In this document: one piece after another, positions 8,567 through 17,560 of the stretch
How positions within the stretch are numbered: position 1 is the first letter of the stretch
Layout of the letters: every line of letters begins with the position of its first letter
Origin: Psychroserpens luteolus
Lineage (GTDB): Bacteria > Bacteroidota > Bacteroidia > Flavobacteriales > Flavobacteriaceae
DNA: 64,000 nucleotides
Direction: 5' to 3'
Assembly: GCF_021032705.1 (NCBI RefSeq)
Contig: NZ_JAHVXI010000002.1
Coordinates: forward strand, 496,001 to 560,000
Notes under the pieces: generated by a model
Database searches by the model: none
The model's input: the letters and a program-made list of their open reading frames with translations, nothing else
Told to the model about the DNA's origin: nothing
Made by a program: the position numbers and the translations under genes

Positions 8567-9142
8567 ATGAAAAACATCCGAACTTCAATTATTATTTTTC
8601 TGACTTTAATGTCGGCTTATACATTTGGGCAAAATGATTCTCGTTCGATTGACGGAAATGGATTTGACTCTGTTTTTCAAAATTTGGAATCGGGAAATTT
8701 TAGTGGAACTATAAACGGAATTTTAATTGTGAAAGATTCTAAAAACAAGGAATCGTTATTAGATTTTCAAGGAAGTTCTGCAAAATTGGACATCGAAAAA
8801 GATGAAGACGAAGTTTATGATTTGAGTTATAAAAAGTATTCTGGAAAAACAACAAGCGGAAAAACGAAAATAAAATACGAAACCTATGCTTCTGCAAACT
8901 TAATCGGAATTGAAATAAACGGAGAATATTATAGCTTATCTCTAATCGATAGGGCTTGTGATTTAGTAATTAATGGACTTGAATACTCTTACGAATCTGA
9001 AAAAAATGCAGAATATCTAATTATCCGAATTACAAAAGAAATTGAACTGATGAATAGTTATAAAAGCAAAGTCAGGAAATCAATTAAAATATTACCAAAT
9101 TCGACTTTAGTTTTCGCAATTAGTCGGAATAAAAAACTGTAG
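8567..9142 (+). CDS. Unknown secreted protein (cassette 4)
   Basis: This 191-residue protein has a signal peptide (hydrophobic residues 7-20, then TFGQND). The mature part alternates strands and polar turns with many Lys, Ser and Glu and has no recognisable domain. The ATG comes 12 nt after the E3 core, and the stop TAG (9140-9142) sits within the left arm of E4, so cassette and gene boundaries nearly coincide. It is a single-gene cassette. Confidence 0.78.
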   Translation: MKNIRTSIIIFLTLMSAYTFGQNDSRSIDGNGFDSVFQNLESGNFSGTINGILIVKDSKNKESLLDFQGSSAKLDIEKDEDEVYDLSYKKYSGKTTSGKTKIKYETYASANLIGIEINGEYYSLSLIDRACDLVINGLEYSYESEKNAEYLIIRITKEIELMNSYKSKVRKSIKILPNSTLVFAISRNKKL

Positions 9143-9270
9143 GTAACACCGTGTATAATTAACGACTAGTACAGCTTGCACTTAGAAAATCCTACAGATT
9201 TCCCTAATGGTTAGTTCCCTTTTACTATCTTAGACCTAGCCAACATAAATAACCATACACAAACACGTTG
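9135..9270 (+). repeat. attC-like repeat E4
   Basis: The left arm AACTGTAGGTAAC (9135-9147) matches the complement of its cassette start (ATTACCTACAATT at 8554-8566) at 11 of 13 positions, including the unusual variant core of E3. The centre has the hairpin GAAAATCC-TACA-GATTTCCC and the motif TTTTACTATCTTAGACC. The right end is CACGTTGTAC, with the presumed cut after G9267. Confidence 0.75.
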
Positions 9271-9285
9271 TACTGCATTTGAGAA

Positions 9286-9642
9286 ATGAGAAAGCCAATT
9301 AACATTTTGGACAAAAAACAGCATTTGGAATTACCCGTTGGAATTTACAGCCTGCAAGTGTTAGGTGGTTGGAAAGTAATTACAAATAACTTTTCCGTAA
9401 TTCTTCGAGAAATCAACGGAGAAACTATAATTAAACCAAAAGAAACGTTTTGGAAAGTTCAATCATTTGCTTTTGGAAAAAGAGCAAAAAAGATAGCTTC
9501 AGTTGACATTCCGAAAAGAGGAACATACGAAATTGAATTTTTAAATCCATCAGACTTAAAAGTTAAAAAATCAAACCTGATTACATTAGGTTTTTTCCAA
9601 AGTTTTCTACCAACTAATGAAATTCAAGTTTGTATCGAATGA
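9286..9642 (+). CDS. Unknown small protein, first gene of cassette 5
   Basis: This 118-residue protein has no signal peptide. It is beta-rich (LPVGIYSLQVLGGWKVI, then FSVILREINGETIIKP) and compact; no family was recognised. It begins 16 nt after the E4 core. Its stop overlaps the ATG of the next short frame (ATGA at 9639-9642), which points to coupled translation. Confidence 0.72.
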   Translation: MRKPINILDKKQHLELPVGIYSLQVLGGWKVITNNFSVILREINGETIIKPKETFWKVQSFAFGKRAKKIASVDIPKRGTYEIEFLNPSDLKVKKSNLITLGFFQSFLPTNEIQVCIE

Positions 9643-9752
9643 AAAAGGTTTACGACATAGAATTAAACGGAGTGAAAATCGGAACAACAGATTTTGAGTT
9701 TGCCGATATTGCAGAATTAAACGTATTTGACAACAAACAAAAAATAGAATGA
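9639..9752 (+). CDS. Small 37-residue protein, second gene of cassette 5
   Basis: MKKVYDIELNGVKIGTTDFE begins this 37-residue frame, which overlaps its upstream neighbour by 4 nt and its downstream neighbour by 4 nt (both ATGA). That arrangement supports real translation. From memory, the opening resembles the start of a longer flavobacterial protein of about 130-170 residues, so this may be an internally deleted remnant that still links the two flanking genes. The function is unknown. Confidence 0.5.
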   Translation: MKKVYDIELNGVKIGTTDFEFADIAELNVFDNKQKIE

Positions 9753-10846
9753 GTTTAAAAATGATAACTATTAAAGTTGTTCTCATCTTCGGAATTTTAA
9801 CAACATTCTTTACATGCAACGGACAAAATAAATCTAAAAACTTAGATACATCTGAAAAAGGTATTGCTCTTGGTGAGACTGTTTCTAAGCTTGATCAAAA
9901 AATATTACTTGTCTTCCAAGACTCTAATAATAACCATTGGTTTGGCGGTAATGATAAAGGAGTTTATAAATATGATGGTAAAAATCTAATTCTTTATACT
10001 GATAAAGATGGACTTATTGAAAGTAATATTTGGGGAATACAAGAAGACAGATTTGGAAATATTTACTTCGACACAGCAGAAGGGGTGAGCAAATTTGATG
10101 GGCAAAAATTTACAACTTTAGAGATAGTAGAACATAGTTCTATCGAAAATGAATGGAAATCCGAACCGAACGATTTATGGTTTAGAATGGGATGGAATAA
10201 TAGTGGACCTTATCGATTTGATGGGAAACATTTATATCATTTACAATTTCCAAAAAATGAAGTGGAAAGCGAATTCAATTCTATTAATCCAAATGCTAGT
10301 TACAACCCTTATGGAGTTTATTATATCTATAAAGACTCTAACGGTAATATGTGGTTTGGCACTTCCAATTTAGGAGTATATAAATATGATGGAGATCATA
10401 TTAGTTGGATGTATGAAAAACATTTAACAGAAACACCAGAAGGTGGTTCTTTCGGAATTCGTTCAATTATTGAAGATAAAGATGGATATATTTGGATTTG
10501 TAATCCGAAATATAAATACAAAATATTGCCAGATAATACAAAGTCTATTGAGCTCAAACCAATAAATTATCAACGAGAGTTTGGAGTAAAAAGTAAAGAA
10601 TTAGAAAGTTTGTATTTTATGTCCATGACTACAGACAATAACGGAGACTTGTGGATGGTAACATACGACAATGGTGTTTGGAGAAGTAACGGGAATGAGC
10701 TTATTCATTATCCTATTAAAGATGGTGACACTGAAGTTTTACTCTTCTCAATTTACAAAGACAAGCAAGGTACTCTTTGGCTTGGAACACATAATGCTGG
10801 AGTTTATACATATAATGGAGTGTCATTTGAAAAATTTGAACTGTAA
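9749..10846 (+). CDS. Lipoprotein with two-component-regulator-type beta-propeller (cassette 5)
   Basis: This 365-residue protein has a lipoprotein signal (TTFFTC). At least six propeller blades match the Reg_prop pattern, with repeated cores such as NHWFGGNDKGVYKYDG, GNMWFGTSNLGVYKYDG and GTLWLGTHNAGVYTYNG. Such propellers form the sensor domain of Bacteroidota hybrid kinases, but here the protein stops after the propeller with no kinase part. I chose the ATG at 9749 because it overlaps the previous stop; an ATG at 9761 is also possible. Ligand binding at the cell surface is likely but unproven. Confidence 0.82.
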   Translation: MSLKMITIKVVLIFGILTTFFTCNGQNKSKNLDTSEKGIALGETVSKLDQKILLVFQDSNNNHWFGGNDKGVYKYDGKNLILYTDKDGLIESNIWGIQEDRFGNIYFDTAEGVSKFDGQKFTTLEIVEHSSIENEWKSEPNDLWFRMGWNNSGPYRFDGKHLYHLQFPKNEVESEFNSINPNASYNPYGVYYIYKDSNGNMWFGTSNLGVYKYDGDHISWMYEKHLTETPEGGSFGIRSIIEDKDGYIWICNPKYKYKILPDNTKSIELKPINYQREFGVKSKELESLYFMSMTTDNNGDLWMVTYDNGVWRSNGNELIHYPIKDGDTEVLLFSIYKDKQGTLWLGTHNAGVYTYNGVSFEKFEL

Positions 10847-10847
10847 A

Positions 10848-10985
10848 AAGCCAGCTTACAACAACATGTATAATCCATTGCTCCTTCCCTAACCTTTCGG
10901 AACAATTATCGGAAATTCCTATCTTCTAGTTTTATGCATTAGCTTAGTTCTCAACCACGCAACGACAACATACACGAACACGTCG
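10848..10985 (+). repeat. attC-like repeat E5
   Basis: It follows the propeller gene. The left arm ends CTTACAACAACATG; TACAAC matches the complement of its cassette start (GTTGTA), but complementarity further out is weak. The interior has a diverged centre and the motif TTAGCTTAGTTCTC. The right end reads CACGTCGGAC, a core variant (GTCG for GTTG) with the presumed cut after G10982. Confidence 0.65.
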
Positions 10986-11199
10986 GACTTAATACATGTG
11001 ACGAATTAATACGTCGATTAGTCCAATTTCTATTTTATAGATTCAGAAAAATACTTACCGTTAGATTGACCGTTCGTACAAGAACACACCCAATAGGTAA
11101 TTCAAGCTACCATTTGATAAAAGCATAATCTAAACAACTGATAGTCAATATATATTTACATCAAGCAATATTGCTTTAATCAATTACAAATCATTTATT
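10986..11199. other. Gene-free stretch inside cassette 6
   Basis: This is the remainder of the 353-nt gap after position 10846. I see no open frame, hairpin with T run, or repeat copy here beyond the first 12 nt, which are complementary to 15731-15746. It may contain the promoter of the lipoprotein gene, but no clear TAnnTTTG was found. Confidence 0.3.
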
Positions 11200-11859
11200 A
11201 TGAAAAATTTAATGCTATTAATCACACTTGGATTCATCTGTCTTACATCATGTAGTAAAGAAGAACTCAATGAACCAACTGTAGAACAAAAAACAGAAGC
11301 GGTATATCTATTTAAACTATCTAGCACGAACGATTGGGAAGCTTCTGTAAGTAATAAATCAAATACTGCTTTCAGTTCTAGAAGCCAAAAAAATAGCCTG
11401 CACGCTCATGGAGACTTTAGTGGTTTCGGTGGAGGACTAATCTCTTTTTCGGGAACTCAAAACAATGGCGGCGCACATGGAAGTGCTACTCTTGATATTA
11501 CTTTTGGTCCTTTTGGTACAGCAAATGTTGTATTAGAAACAGTAAGCGTTGTTTCAATAGGAAATAATGAAGTGGTCTATGGAGGTCAAATCAGTGAGGT
11601 TATAGAAAATACTGTCATGTTCCCTCCGCCACCTCCTGGATTTCCAGCACCACAATGCGATCCATATGATCTTGGGACTTATGTGTATTTTGCTGTCAAA
11701 GATAATGGCCAAGGAAATAATGCACCTTTGGATCAATATAGCCCTTTCTTATCAAACAGTTGTAATGAAGATACTAATGGAGGTGCTAATAACCCATGGT
11801 CATTCTTCGGATTTAGTAATGTAGAATCACCTAAAGATAAAATAAAGGTAAACATTTAA
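11200..11859 (+). CDS. Unknown lipoprotein
   Basis: This 219-residue protein has a clear lipobox (ICLTSC) followed by an acidic linker. Residues about 60-150 are glycine-rich (DFSGFGGGLISFSGTQNNG), and a proline-rich PPPPPGFP stretch lies near residue 145. The C-terminus has two Cys (PQCDPYD and SNSCNED) that could form a disulfide. No domain was recognised. It has its own terminator, so it is transcribed separately from the signalling genes downstream. Confidence 0.78.
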   Translation: MKNLMLLITLGFICLTSCSKEELNEPTVEQKTEAVYLFKLSSTNDWEASVSNKSNTAFSSRSQKNSLHAHGDFSGFGGGLISFSGTQNNGGAHGSATLDITFGPFGTANVVLETVSVVSIGNNEVVYGGQISEVIENTVMFPPPPPGFPAPQCDPYDLGTYVYFAVKDNGQGNNAPLDQYSPFLSNSCNEDTNGGANNPWSFFGFSNVESPKDKIKVNI

Positions 11860-11881
11860 TTTGCTATTAATTAATCATTGA

Positions 11882-11920
11882 GTGTAGTATCGAATTTAAC
11901 CTTGGTACTACACCTTTTTT
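11882..11920 (+). terminator. Rho-independent terminator
   Basis: GTGTAGTATC (11882-11891) and GGTACTACAC (11904-11913) form a 10-bp stem with one G-T wobble and a 12-nt loop, followed by a run of six T residues. Confidence 0.85.
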
Positions 11921-12042
11921 ATTAAAACAAATTGAAGACAATCGCATAATGACCCCTACATACTCCTGTATTGTACTGAGATATTTATTTAAGCGTATCT
12001 TCGGAATATATAAACGACACATCATTTTTTAGCACATTTTAT

Positions 12043-12399
12043 ATGCATTGGAATACTAAAATTATTAACCCTCAAGATTTAATCAACATCGCAAGAGGCG
12101 ACCATAAAATCATCTATAAATACCTCATACAATTTCAGGAACTAATTCCGCAACGTATTCATAGTTTAAAAGCACACTTAAAAGCTGAAGACAGAAAACA
12201 GGTTCGCCAACTATTGCATCAAATGAGCCCACAAATACAATTTTTTGGAATTAATGATCTTGTAAATCCTATTAGACGATTAGAGCTTGAATACGAAACA
12301 ATGCCTATAGAAGAATTATGCACTTTAGTAGAAACAGTAATAATAAAGCTGAACCTCGCACTTAAAGACGTACATTTAGCTATCAACGAAAATTTCTAA
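12043..12399 (+). CDS. Histidine phosphotransfer (HPt)-like domain protein
   Basis: This 118-residue all-helical protein has an HPt four-helix pattern. The predicted phospho-acceptor is His59 in LLHQMSPQIQFFG. In typical HPt domains a Lys follows three residues later (HxxK); here that position is Ser62. It lies 14 nt upstream of the hybrid kinase gene and two genes from the response regulator, so it should relay phosphate within this set. Whether the Lys loss affects transfer is unknown. Confidence 0.78.
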   Translation: MHWNTKIINPQDLINIARGDHKIIYKYLIQFQELIPQRIHSLKAHLKAEDRKQVRQLLHQMSPQIQFFGINDLVNPIRRLELEYETMPIEELCTLVETVIIKLNLALKDVHLAINENF

Positions 12400-12413
12400 C
12401 CACCAATTAAGCC

Positions 12414-14906
12414 ATGAAACCAAAACAATTCGCTTTTCTTATTTCAAGTCTTATTTTCGTTTTATCAGTAAATGCACAAACAAATAAAGATTCGCTTTGG
12501 GCGACTTGGAGCGACGAAAGTAAACCTGTTATAGATCGACTGGAAGCTATCGGTAACATGTCTAAAGATGCACAAGGTATGTATAGACCAGCTAACTTAG
12601 ATACTGCTTACTATCATGCGCAACAACAATACAAACTAGCCGAAACTCATAACAATAAAAAATATATGGGAAGAGCTTTAGGAAGTCAAGGTAGCTATTT
12701 TATGAATACACAAAGAAATAGTAAGGCTCATGAGCTCTTTAAAAAATCTATGGCTATTTCAGAGGAAGTAGATGATCAGTATAATATCGCCGCATCGTCA
12801 TTCAATATTGGGATTATCTATTTTAAACAAAGTAATCCTGGTAAATCTATACCACAATTTGAACGTGCAGCTAGTATATTTGAAAAAATTGGAGAGACAA
12901 GACTTCAGGGAGCTGCCTTAAGTATGATAGCAAATCTATACGCTTCTCAACAAGATGAACGAAGTGTAGAGTATTTAAATAGTGCTGTTATCATTTTTGA
13001 AGGGTTACTAAAAAAGGATGACAATCAAAGAGATCGTATGATGGTTACCATGATGAAAAATCAACTGAATAGTCTCAGTAAAAAATATAATCTAATTGAA
13101 GATACTACTACAGACAGTCTCATTAGTGCAGATGATCTCGAAAAACTAAATGTACCACCAGATGCTCCTATTGCGCTATCAAAAGCTGGTGAACAAGCCC
13201 TTGTAAAAGGCGATCTTACCAAAGCTGAAGACAATTTCAATGAAAGTATTAAACAAAGTGAAGAACTAGAAAACAAGACAGTCACTGCGGCTTATTTAAT
13301 AGCTGCTGGACAGGCCTTTTTTAACAATAAACAATACTCTAAGGCACTACCTTATTTTCAAAAAGCACTCGTACTTGCCAACAGACAAGAGATATTAGAA
13401 ATGCAAGGACAAATATATGCTTACTTATATGAAATACATCATAAATTAGGTCACCATCGTCAAGCTTTAGATATGTTTCAAAAGGCAATTAAAATAGAAG
13501 ATTCAATAGTAAATTTAGAAAATGCAAAAGCGATTATTCAACTAAAAGTTGAATCTGACTACGATAAACAAAAAGCAATTGACGATCTCAAAAACGAAAA
13601 AGAGATTGCTTTACAAGAAGCAAAAACAACATCTCAGAAACGCATTTCCTGGGCTATCGGTATAGGATTGTTATTAATTTCCATACTGGCCTATCTAATT
13701 TTTAATAGATTAAAAGAAACGCGTAAACAGAAGGTCATTATAGAGGAGCAAAAAAAGAAAGTAGAACAATCTGAAAAATTTAAAGAACAATTTCTGGCGA
13801 ATATGAGTCATGAAATCAGAACACCAATGCATGCGATTTCTGGAATGATAAATATATTAGAACGTAACAATCACCCAAAATCACAAGAGGTTTTTCTAAA
13901 AGCCATGCGCACAAGTTCTGATAATCTTGTTGTTATCTTAAATGATGTTTTGGATCTTTCAAAAATTGAAGCTGGGAAATTAGATATTGAGAGCATATCA
14001 TTAAATCTTGAAGCAGTTGTAGAGAATGTTATTCAAATTCTCAAATATAAAGCAGAAGAGAAAGGTTTAATATTATCCTATAAGATTGCTGATGATGTAC
14101 CCATTTTGGTAATGGGAGACCCAACTCGATTAAATCAAATTTTAATCAATCTCGTAGGGAATGCTATAAAATTCACCGAAAAAGGACATGTAGACATCCT
14201 AGTATCTACAGCAAACAACAAACTCAATTTCGAAATTAAAGATACTGGCATTGGCATTCCAAAAGCTAAACACGAAAGTATATTTGGAGCTTTTGAGCAA
14301 GCCAAAGATTCTACTTCAAGATATTATGGAGGCACTGGACTAGGTCTTAATATTTCTAAACAATTAGTTAATTTACAACATGGAAAGATTTGGATAGAAA
14401 GTGAAGAGAACAAAGGAAGTTCATTCTTTTTTGAATTACCTATTACGATTCCTGAAGATAATGCGGTAAGTCAGGATTTTATATCTGAAGACCAACTAAA
14501 GACAATGGCCGAATCGCTAAAAGATATTCGTATTCTTATTGCAGAAGACAATCCATTTAACCAAATGATTGCACGAGATGATCTTTCTTATTATTTTAAA
14601 AATGTTACTATAGACACTGTTGAAAATGGAGCTTTAGCTATTGAAAAATTTAAAACCAACGCTTATGATCTCATTTTAATGGATGTGCAAATGCCAGAAA
14701 CTAATGGGTTTGAAGCCACTAAAAAAATCAGAAACATAGAACAATCTGAAAATAAAGGCACTAAAATTCCAATCATAGCAATGACCGCAAGTTTATTAAA
14801 AACAGAAATAGACAATTGCTATAACGCAGGAATGAATAATTATATTCCCAAACCTTATAAGCTTGAAGAACTAATTGTTCCTATCTTTAACGCATTGAAG
14901 TCATAA
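12414..14906 (+). CDS. TPR-containing hybrid sensor histidine kinase / response regulator
   Basis: This 830-residue membrane kinase has a signal peptide (to about residue 22), a periplasmic TPR region (about 60-370), a coiled segment and one membrane helix (about 415-432). A HisKA domain follows with phospho-acceptor His466 (ANMSHEIRTPMHAISG), then an HATPase_c domain with N and G boxes (NLVGNAIKFTE, DTGIGIPK, GGTGLGLNIS), and a C-terminal receiver domain with phospho-acceptor Asp757 (LILMDVQMPE). Flanking HPt and LytTR genes complete a phosphorelay. The stop is 1 nt before the next ATG, so the operon is tight. The signal sensed is unknown. Confidence 0.93.
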   Translation: MKPKQFAFLISSLIFVLSVNAQTNKDSLWATWSDESKPVIDRLEAIGNMSKDAQGMYRPANLDTAYYHAQQQYKLAETHNNKKYMGRALGSQGSYFMNTQRNSKAHELFKKSMAISEEVDDQYNIAASSFNIGIIYFKQSNPGKSIPQFERAASIFEKIGETRLQGAALSMIANLYASQQDERSVEYLNSAVIIFEGLLKKDDNQRDRMMVTMMKNQLNSLSKKYNLIEDTTTDSLISADDLEKLNVPPDAPIALSKAGEQALVKGDLTKAEDNFNESIKQSEELENKTVTAAYLIAAGQAFFNNKQYSKALPYFQKALVLANRQEILEMQGQIYAYLYEIHHKLGHHRQALDMFQKAIKIEDSIVNLENAKAIIQLKVESDYDKQKAIDDLKNEKEIALQEAKTTSQKRISWAIGIGLLLISILAYLIFNRLKETRKQKVIIEEQKKKVEQSEKFKEQFLANMSHEIRTPMHAISGMINILERNNHPKSQEVFLKAMRTSSDNLVVILNDVLDLSKIEAGKLDIESISLNLEAVVENVIQILKYKAEEKGLILSYKIADDVPILVMGDPTRLNQILINLVGNAIKFTEKGHVDILVSTANNKLNFEIKDTGIGIPKAKHESIFGAFEQAKDSTSRYYGGTGLGLNISKQLVNLQHGKIWIESEENKGSSFFFELPITIPEDNAVSQDFISEDQLKTMAESLKDIRILIAEDNPFNQMIARDDLSYYFKNVTIDTVENGALAIEKFKTNAYDLILMDVQMPETNGFEATKKIRNIEQSENKGTKIPIIAMTASLLKTEIDNCYNAGMNNYIPKPYKLEELIVPIFNALKS

Positions 14907-14907
14907 T

Positions 14908-15678
14908 ATGAGCTTTCATAAAATCAGATGCCTAATTATAGATGATGACCCTTTTATACGAGAGTTGTTACAAGATAAGTTAGATCAGTATTTTCCAGAC
15001 ATAAACGTATTATCTTCTGTTAGCAGTGGAAAGAAAGGTATTGAGGAAATTACTAAACACAAGCCTGAACTTATTTTTCTTGATGTGGAAATGGCAGACA
15101 TGACTGGTTTTGAAATGTTATCTCAATTATCAAAAATTAATTTTCAAACCATATTTATAACCTCATATAGTCATTATGCTATAAAAGCTATTCGTTTTAA
15201 TGCTTTAGATTATTTATTAAAACCTATCGATTTGGGCGAATTAAAAGGAGCAGTAAAGCGTTTTAAAACTTACACTAACAAAGGCACTCAACACGTCAAT
15301 TTATCACTAGCTTTAAAAAACATTGCAAATAAAAACGTTGGAGATCATTTACTTAACTTAAAAACTCAAGATGGTAATTTAAGATTAGTTCTAAATGATA
15401 TTGTACACATTGAAGGAGATAGGAATTACAGCTACATCTATCTAAAGAATGGAACAAAAAAGCTAGTTACTAAGACCTTAATGCAACTTGAAGAATTATT
15501 AGATTCTAAAGGATTTTATCGTTGTCATAAATCTCATATCGTAAATGCTAAACATATAACATCTTATCTTAATGGTAATCTGATTAAACTTTCAGAATCT
15601 CTAAATATTCCAGTATCCCGAAGAAAAAAGAAACATTTTTTTGATTGGTATACAGCTTACCAAAATGCAAGTCAATAG
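14908..15678 (+). CDS. LytTR-family response regulator
   Basis: This 256-residue regulator has a receiver domain (about 5-120) with phospho-acceptor Asp59 (ELIFLDVEMADMTGFE) and a conserved Lys in LLKPIDLGEL, followed by a LytTR DNA-binding domain (about 155-250; FYRCHKSHIVNAKHI). It begins 1 nt after the hybrid kinase stop, so the two are co-transcribed. Targets are unknown; members of this family often regulate nearby or secreted-protein genes. Confidence 0.93.
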   Translation: MSFHKIRCLIIDDDPFIRELLQDKLDQYFPDINVLSSVSSGKKGIEEITKHKPELIFLDVEMADMTGFEMLSQLSKINFQTIFITSYSHYAIKAIRFNALDYLLKPIDLGELKGAVKRFKTYTNKGTQHVNLSLALKNIANKNVGDHLLNLKTQDGNLRLVLNDIVHIEGDRNYSYIYLKNGTKKLVTKTLMQLEELLDSKGFYRCHKSHIVNAKHITSYLNGNLIKLSESLNIPVSRRKKKHFFDWYTAYQNASQ

Positions 15679-15730
15679 CCAAAATTAATACTTCATTTTT
15701 TTGATAACACCTTACTAAGTGGAAAATTAA

Positions 15731-15865
15731 ATGTACTAAACTCAACAACATGTATAGTTCATGTTGTTTAATGGTTATTTAAGGATTTATTATGAAATCC
15801 TATGCCTTCACTTCTTTTTTGCTAATTTAGTTCTATAACAACACAAACCATACACGAACACGTTA
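15731..15865 (+). repeat. attC-like repeat E6
   Basis: The left arm ATGTACTAAACTCAAC (15731-15746) matches the complement of GTCGGACTTAATACAT (10982-10997) at 11 of 16 positions, and all five mismatches are transitions. The central hairpin is AGGATTT-ATTATG-AAATCCT, and the motif TTTTGCTAATTTAGTTC follows. The right end is CACGTTACAAAC, with the presumed cut after G15862. Confidence 0.72.
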
Positions 15866-15893
15866 CAAACAATTATACGAAACCAAGTAACAA

Positions 15894-17372
15894 ATGAAAT
15901 TAGCATTCAAATTTATCATCCTTTTTTTATTAGTTTCAGGTTGTTCAGAAAAAAAAGAGAGTCAGAATAAACAATCAGAAAAATTCACTTCGGAACTTTT
16001 AGAACTAAAGGAGTATTTTCAAATTCCAGGAATGGCAATTTCAATTGAAAAAGATGGTAAGAATATTTATCGAAAATATTTGGGGAAACCTGATTTAGAG
16101 AAGTCAGCTACGTTAGATTCTACTACTCTTTTTCCAATAGCTTCAATAACAAAAGTATTTTCTGGTGTTCTGATTATGAAACTTGTTGAACAAGAAAAAC
16201 TTTCACTTGAAGAACCAATTAACAAATACTTACCAAAACCTATACTTGGAGATTCAATTCTAATAAAACACGTCCTGTCTCATACTTCGCAAGGAAATGT
16301 TGGAAAAGACTTTTATTATAGTTCAAGGTTTGGGCTTTTAACAAATGTAATCGAACAGGCTTCGGGTAAATCTTTTTCATATGTTTTGAACCAAGAGATT
16401 CTAATCCCATTGGAACTTAAGAACACCTTTTTACTCAAAGATTCCGCTCAAGTAAATGGAGAAAAGCGAATTATAGCAAAACCATATATTCTGGATAATG
16501 GTATTGAAAATGGATTTATAGATTTTGGATATTCTACTTCAGCTGGAATTGTCTCAAATCTAGAAGACTTGGCTACTTTCAATAAAGCTTTGGACAACAA
16601 TACTCTGATATCTGAAAAATATAAGAACTTGATGTTTTCATCATATAATCCTGATTTACCTTATGGATATGGTATTTTCAATCAACAATTTGAAAACCTA
16701 AATATCGTTTGGGCTTATGGTCAATATGATTGCTACTCTAGCCTATTATTGAGAATACCTTCTGAGAATATTTCTTTAACATTACTTGCAAATAATAATC
16801 TTTTGAGTGATCCAGCTCGACTAATTTATGGAGATATTACTTCTTCATTATTTGCTATGAGTTTCTTAAAGAACTATATATATAAACTTGATGAAATGCC
16901 ATTATTTGAAACACAAGATTCTATATCCAATAATTACGTTTCGAATAAAGAATTTTACAGAAAGAAGATTTTAGCACAAGCACTTTCTGAGTCATATATG
17001 GCTCGGTTTGAATCTGAAAAATTACAATCAAGTACCGAACTATTGAACTTCGTTTTTTCCGAGTATCCTAACTATTTGGAATATGCTGATTTAAATCTAC
17101 TGCATAATCTTTCATTCTTAAAAGATGTAGCATTTTATATGGAACTTGGTGAATTCAATAATTTTGACATTCATATAGTAAATATTGGAGAAAAATTATT
17201 AAAAAAAGAACCTAAAAACCCATATGTTAATTTATATATGGCAACATATTATGCCAGAAAAGGAAATAAGGAAAAAGCCAAATTCTATTTTGAGAGCATT
17301 ATTAATGCTAAGAACTTCTCTAGAAACTGGTACACTAGTGAAGCTGAAGATTGGTTAAATCAGAACAATTAA
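15894..17372 (+). CDS. Lipoprotein serine hydrolase with C-terminal TPR-like part (cassette 7)
   Basis: This 492-residue protein begins with a lipobox (LLVSGC, Cys17). The serine hydrolase domain (about 35-330) has the SxxK motif in FPIASITKVFSG and a Y-x-S/N-type motif in YYSSRFG. The C-terminal about 150 residues are helical and end in a TPR-like pair (NLYMATYYARKGNKEKAKFY). The substrate is unknown. It is the only gene of its cassette, with the start 32 nt after the E6 core and the stop TAA sharing bases with the E7 left arm. Confidence 0.85.
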   Translation: MKLAFKFIILFLLVSGCSEKKESQNKQSEKFTSELLELKEYFQIPGMAISIEKDGKNIYRKYLGKPDLEKSATLDSTTLFPIASITKVFSGVLIMKLVEQEKLSLEEPINKYLPKPILGDSILIKHVLSHTSQGNVGKDFYYSSRFGLLTNVIEQASGKSFSYVLNQEILIPLELKNTFLLKDSAQVNGEKRIIAKPYILDNGIENGFIDFGYSTSAGIVSNLEDLATFNKALDNNTLISEKYKNLMFSSYNPDLPYGYGIFNQQFENLNIVWAYGQYDCYSSLLLRIPSENISLTLLANNNLLSDPARLIYGDITSSLFAMSFLKNYIYKLDEMPLFETQDSISNNYVSNKEFYRKKILAQALSESYMARFESEKLQSSTELLNFVFSEYPNYLEYADLNLLHNLSFLKDVAFYMELGEFNNFDIHIVNIGEKLLKKEPKNPYVNLYMATYYARKGNKEKAKFYFESIINAKNFSRNWYTSEAEDWLNQNN

Positions 17373-17503
17373 CTGTTTGTAACAACGCTATAGTAAATTG
17401 CTTGTTTTGTATGCTTGGAAAATCCTACGTATGTTCCTCTGGTTCGTTTTCTTTTGCTAACTTAGTCCTAGCCAACACAACGAAACTATACACGAACACG
17501 TTG
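17371..17503 (+). repeat. attC-like repeat E7
   Basis: The left arm AACTGTTTGTAAC (17371-17383) matches the complement of its cassette start (GTTACAAACAATT at 15862-15874) at 12 of 13 positions. The interior carries GGAAAATCCTACGTATGTTCC-type sequence and TTTTGCTAACTTAGTCC. The right end is CACGTTGAGC, with the presumed cut after G17500. Confidence 0.78.
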
Positions 17504-17560
17504 AGCAACATATATGATCATTTAGAATATAAAAAACAAATACACTTAAATTATAAGCAT

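Noticed and set aside
17351-17560. N-terminal extension of the 115-residue lipoprotein
   Set aside because: The open frame runs through repeat E7 and would hide the lipoprotein signal; the ATG at 17561 fits better.
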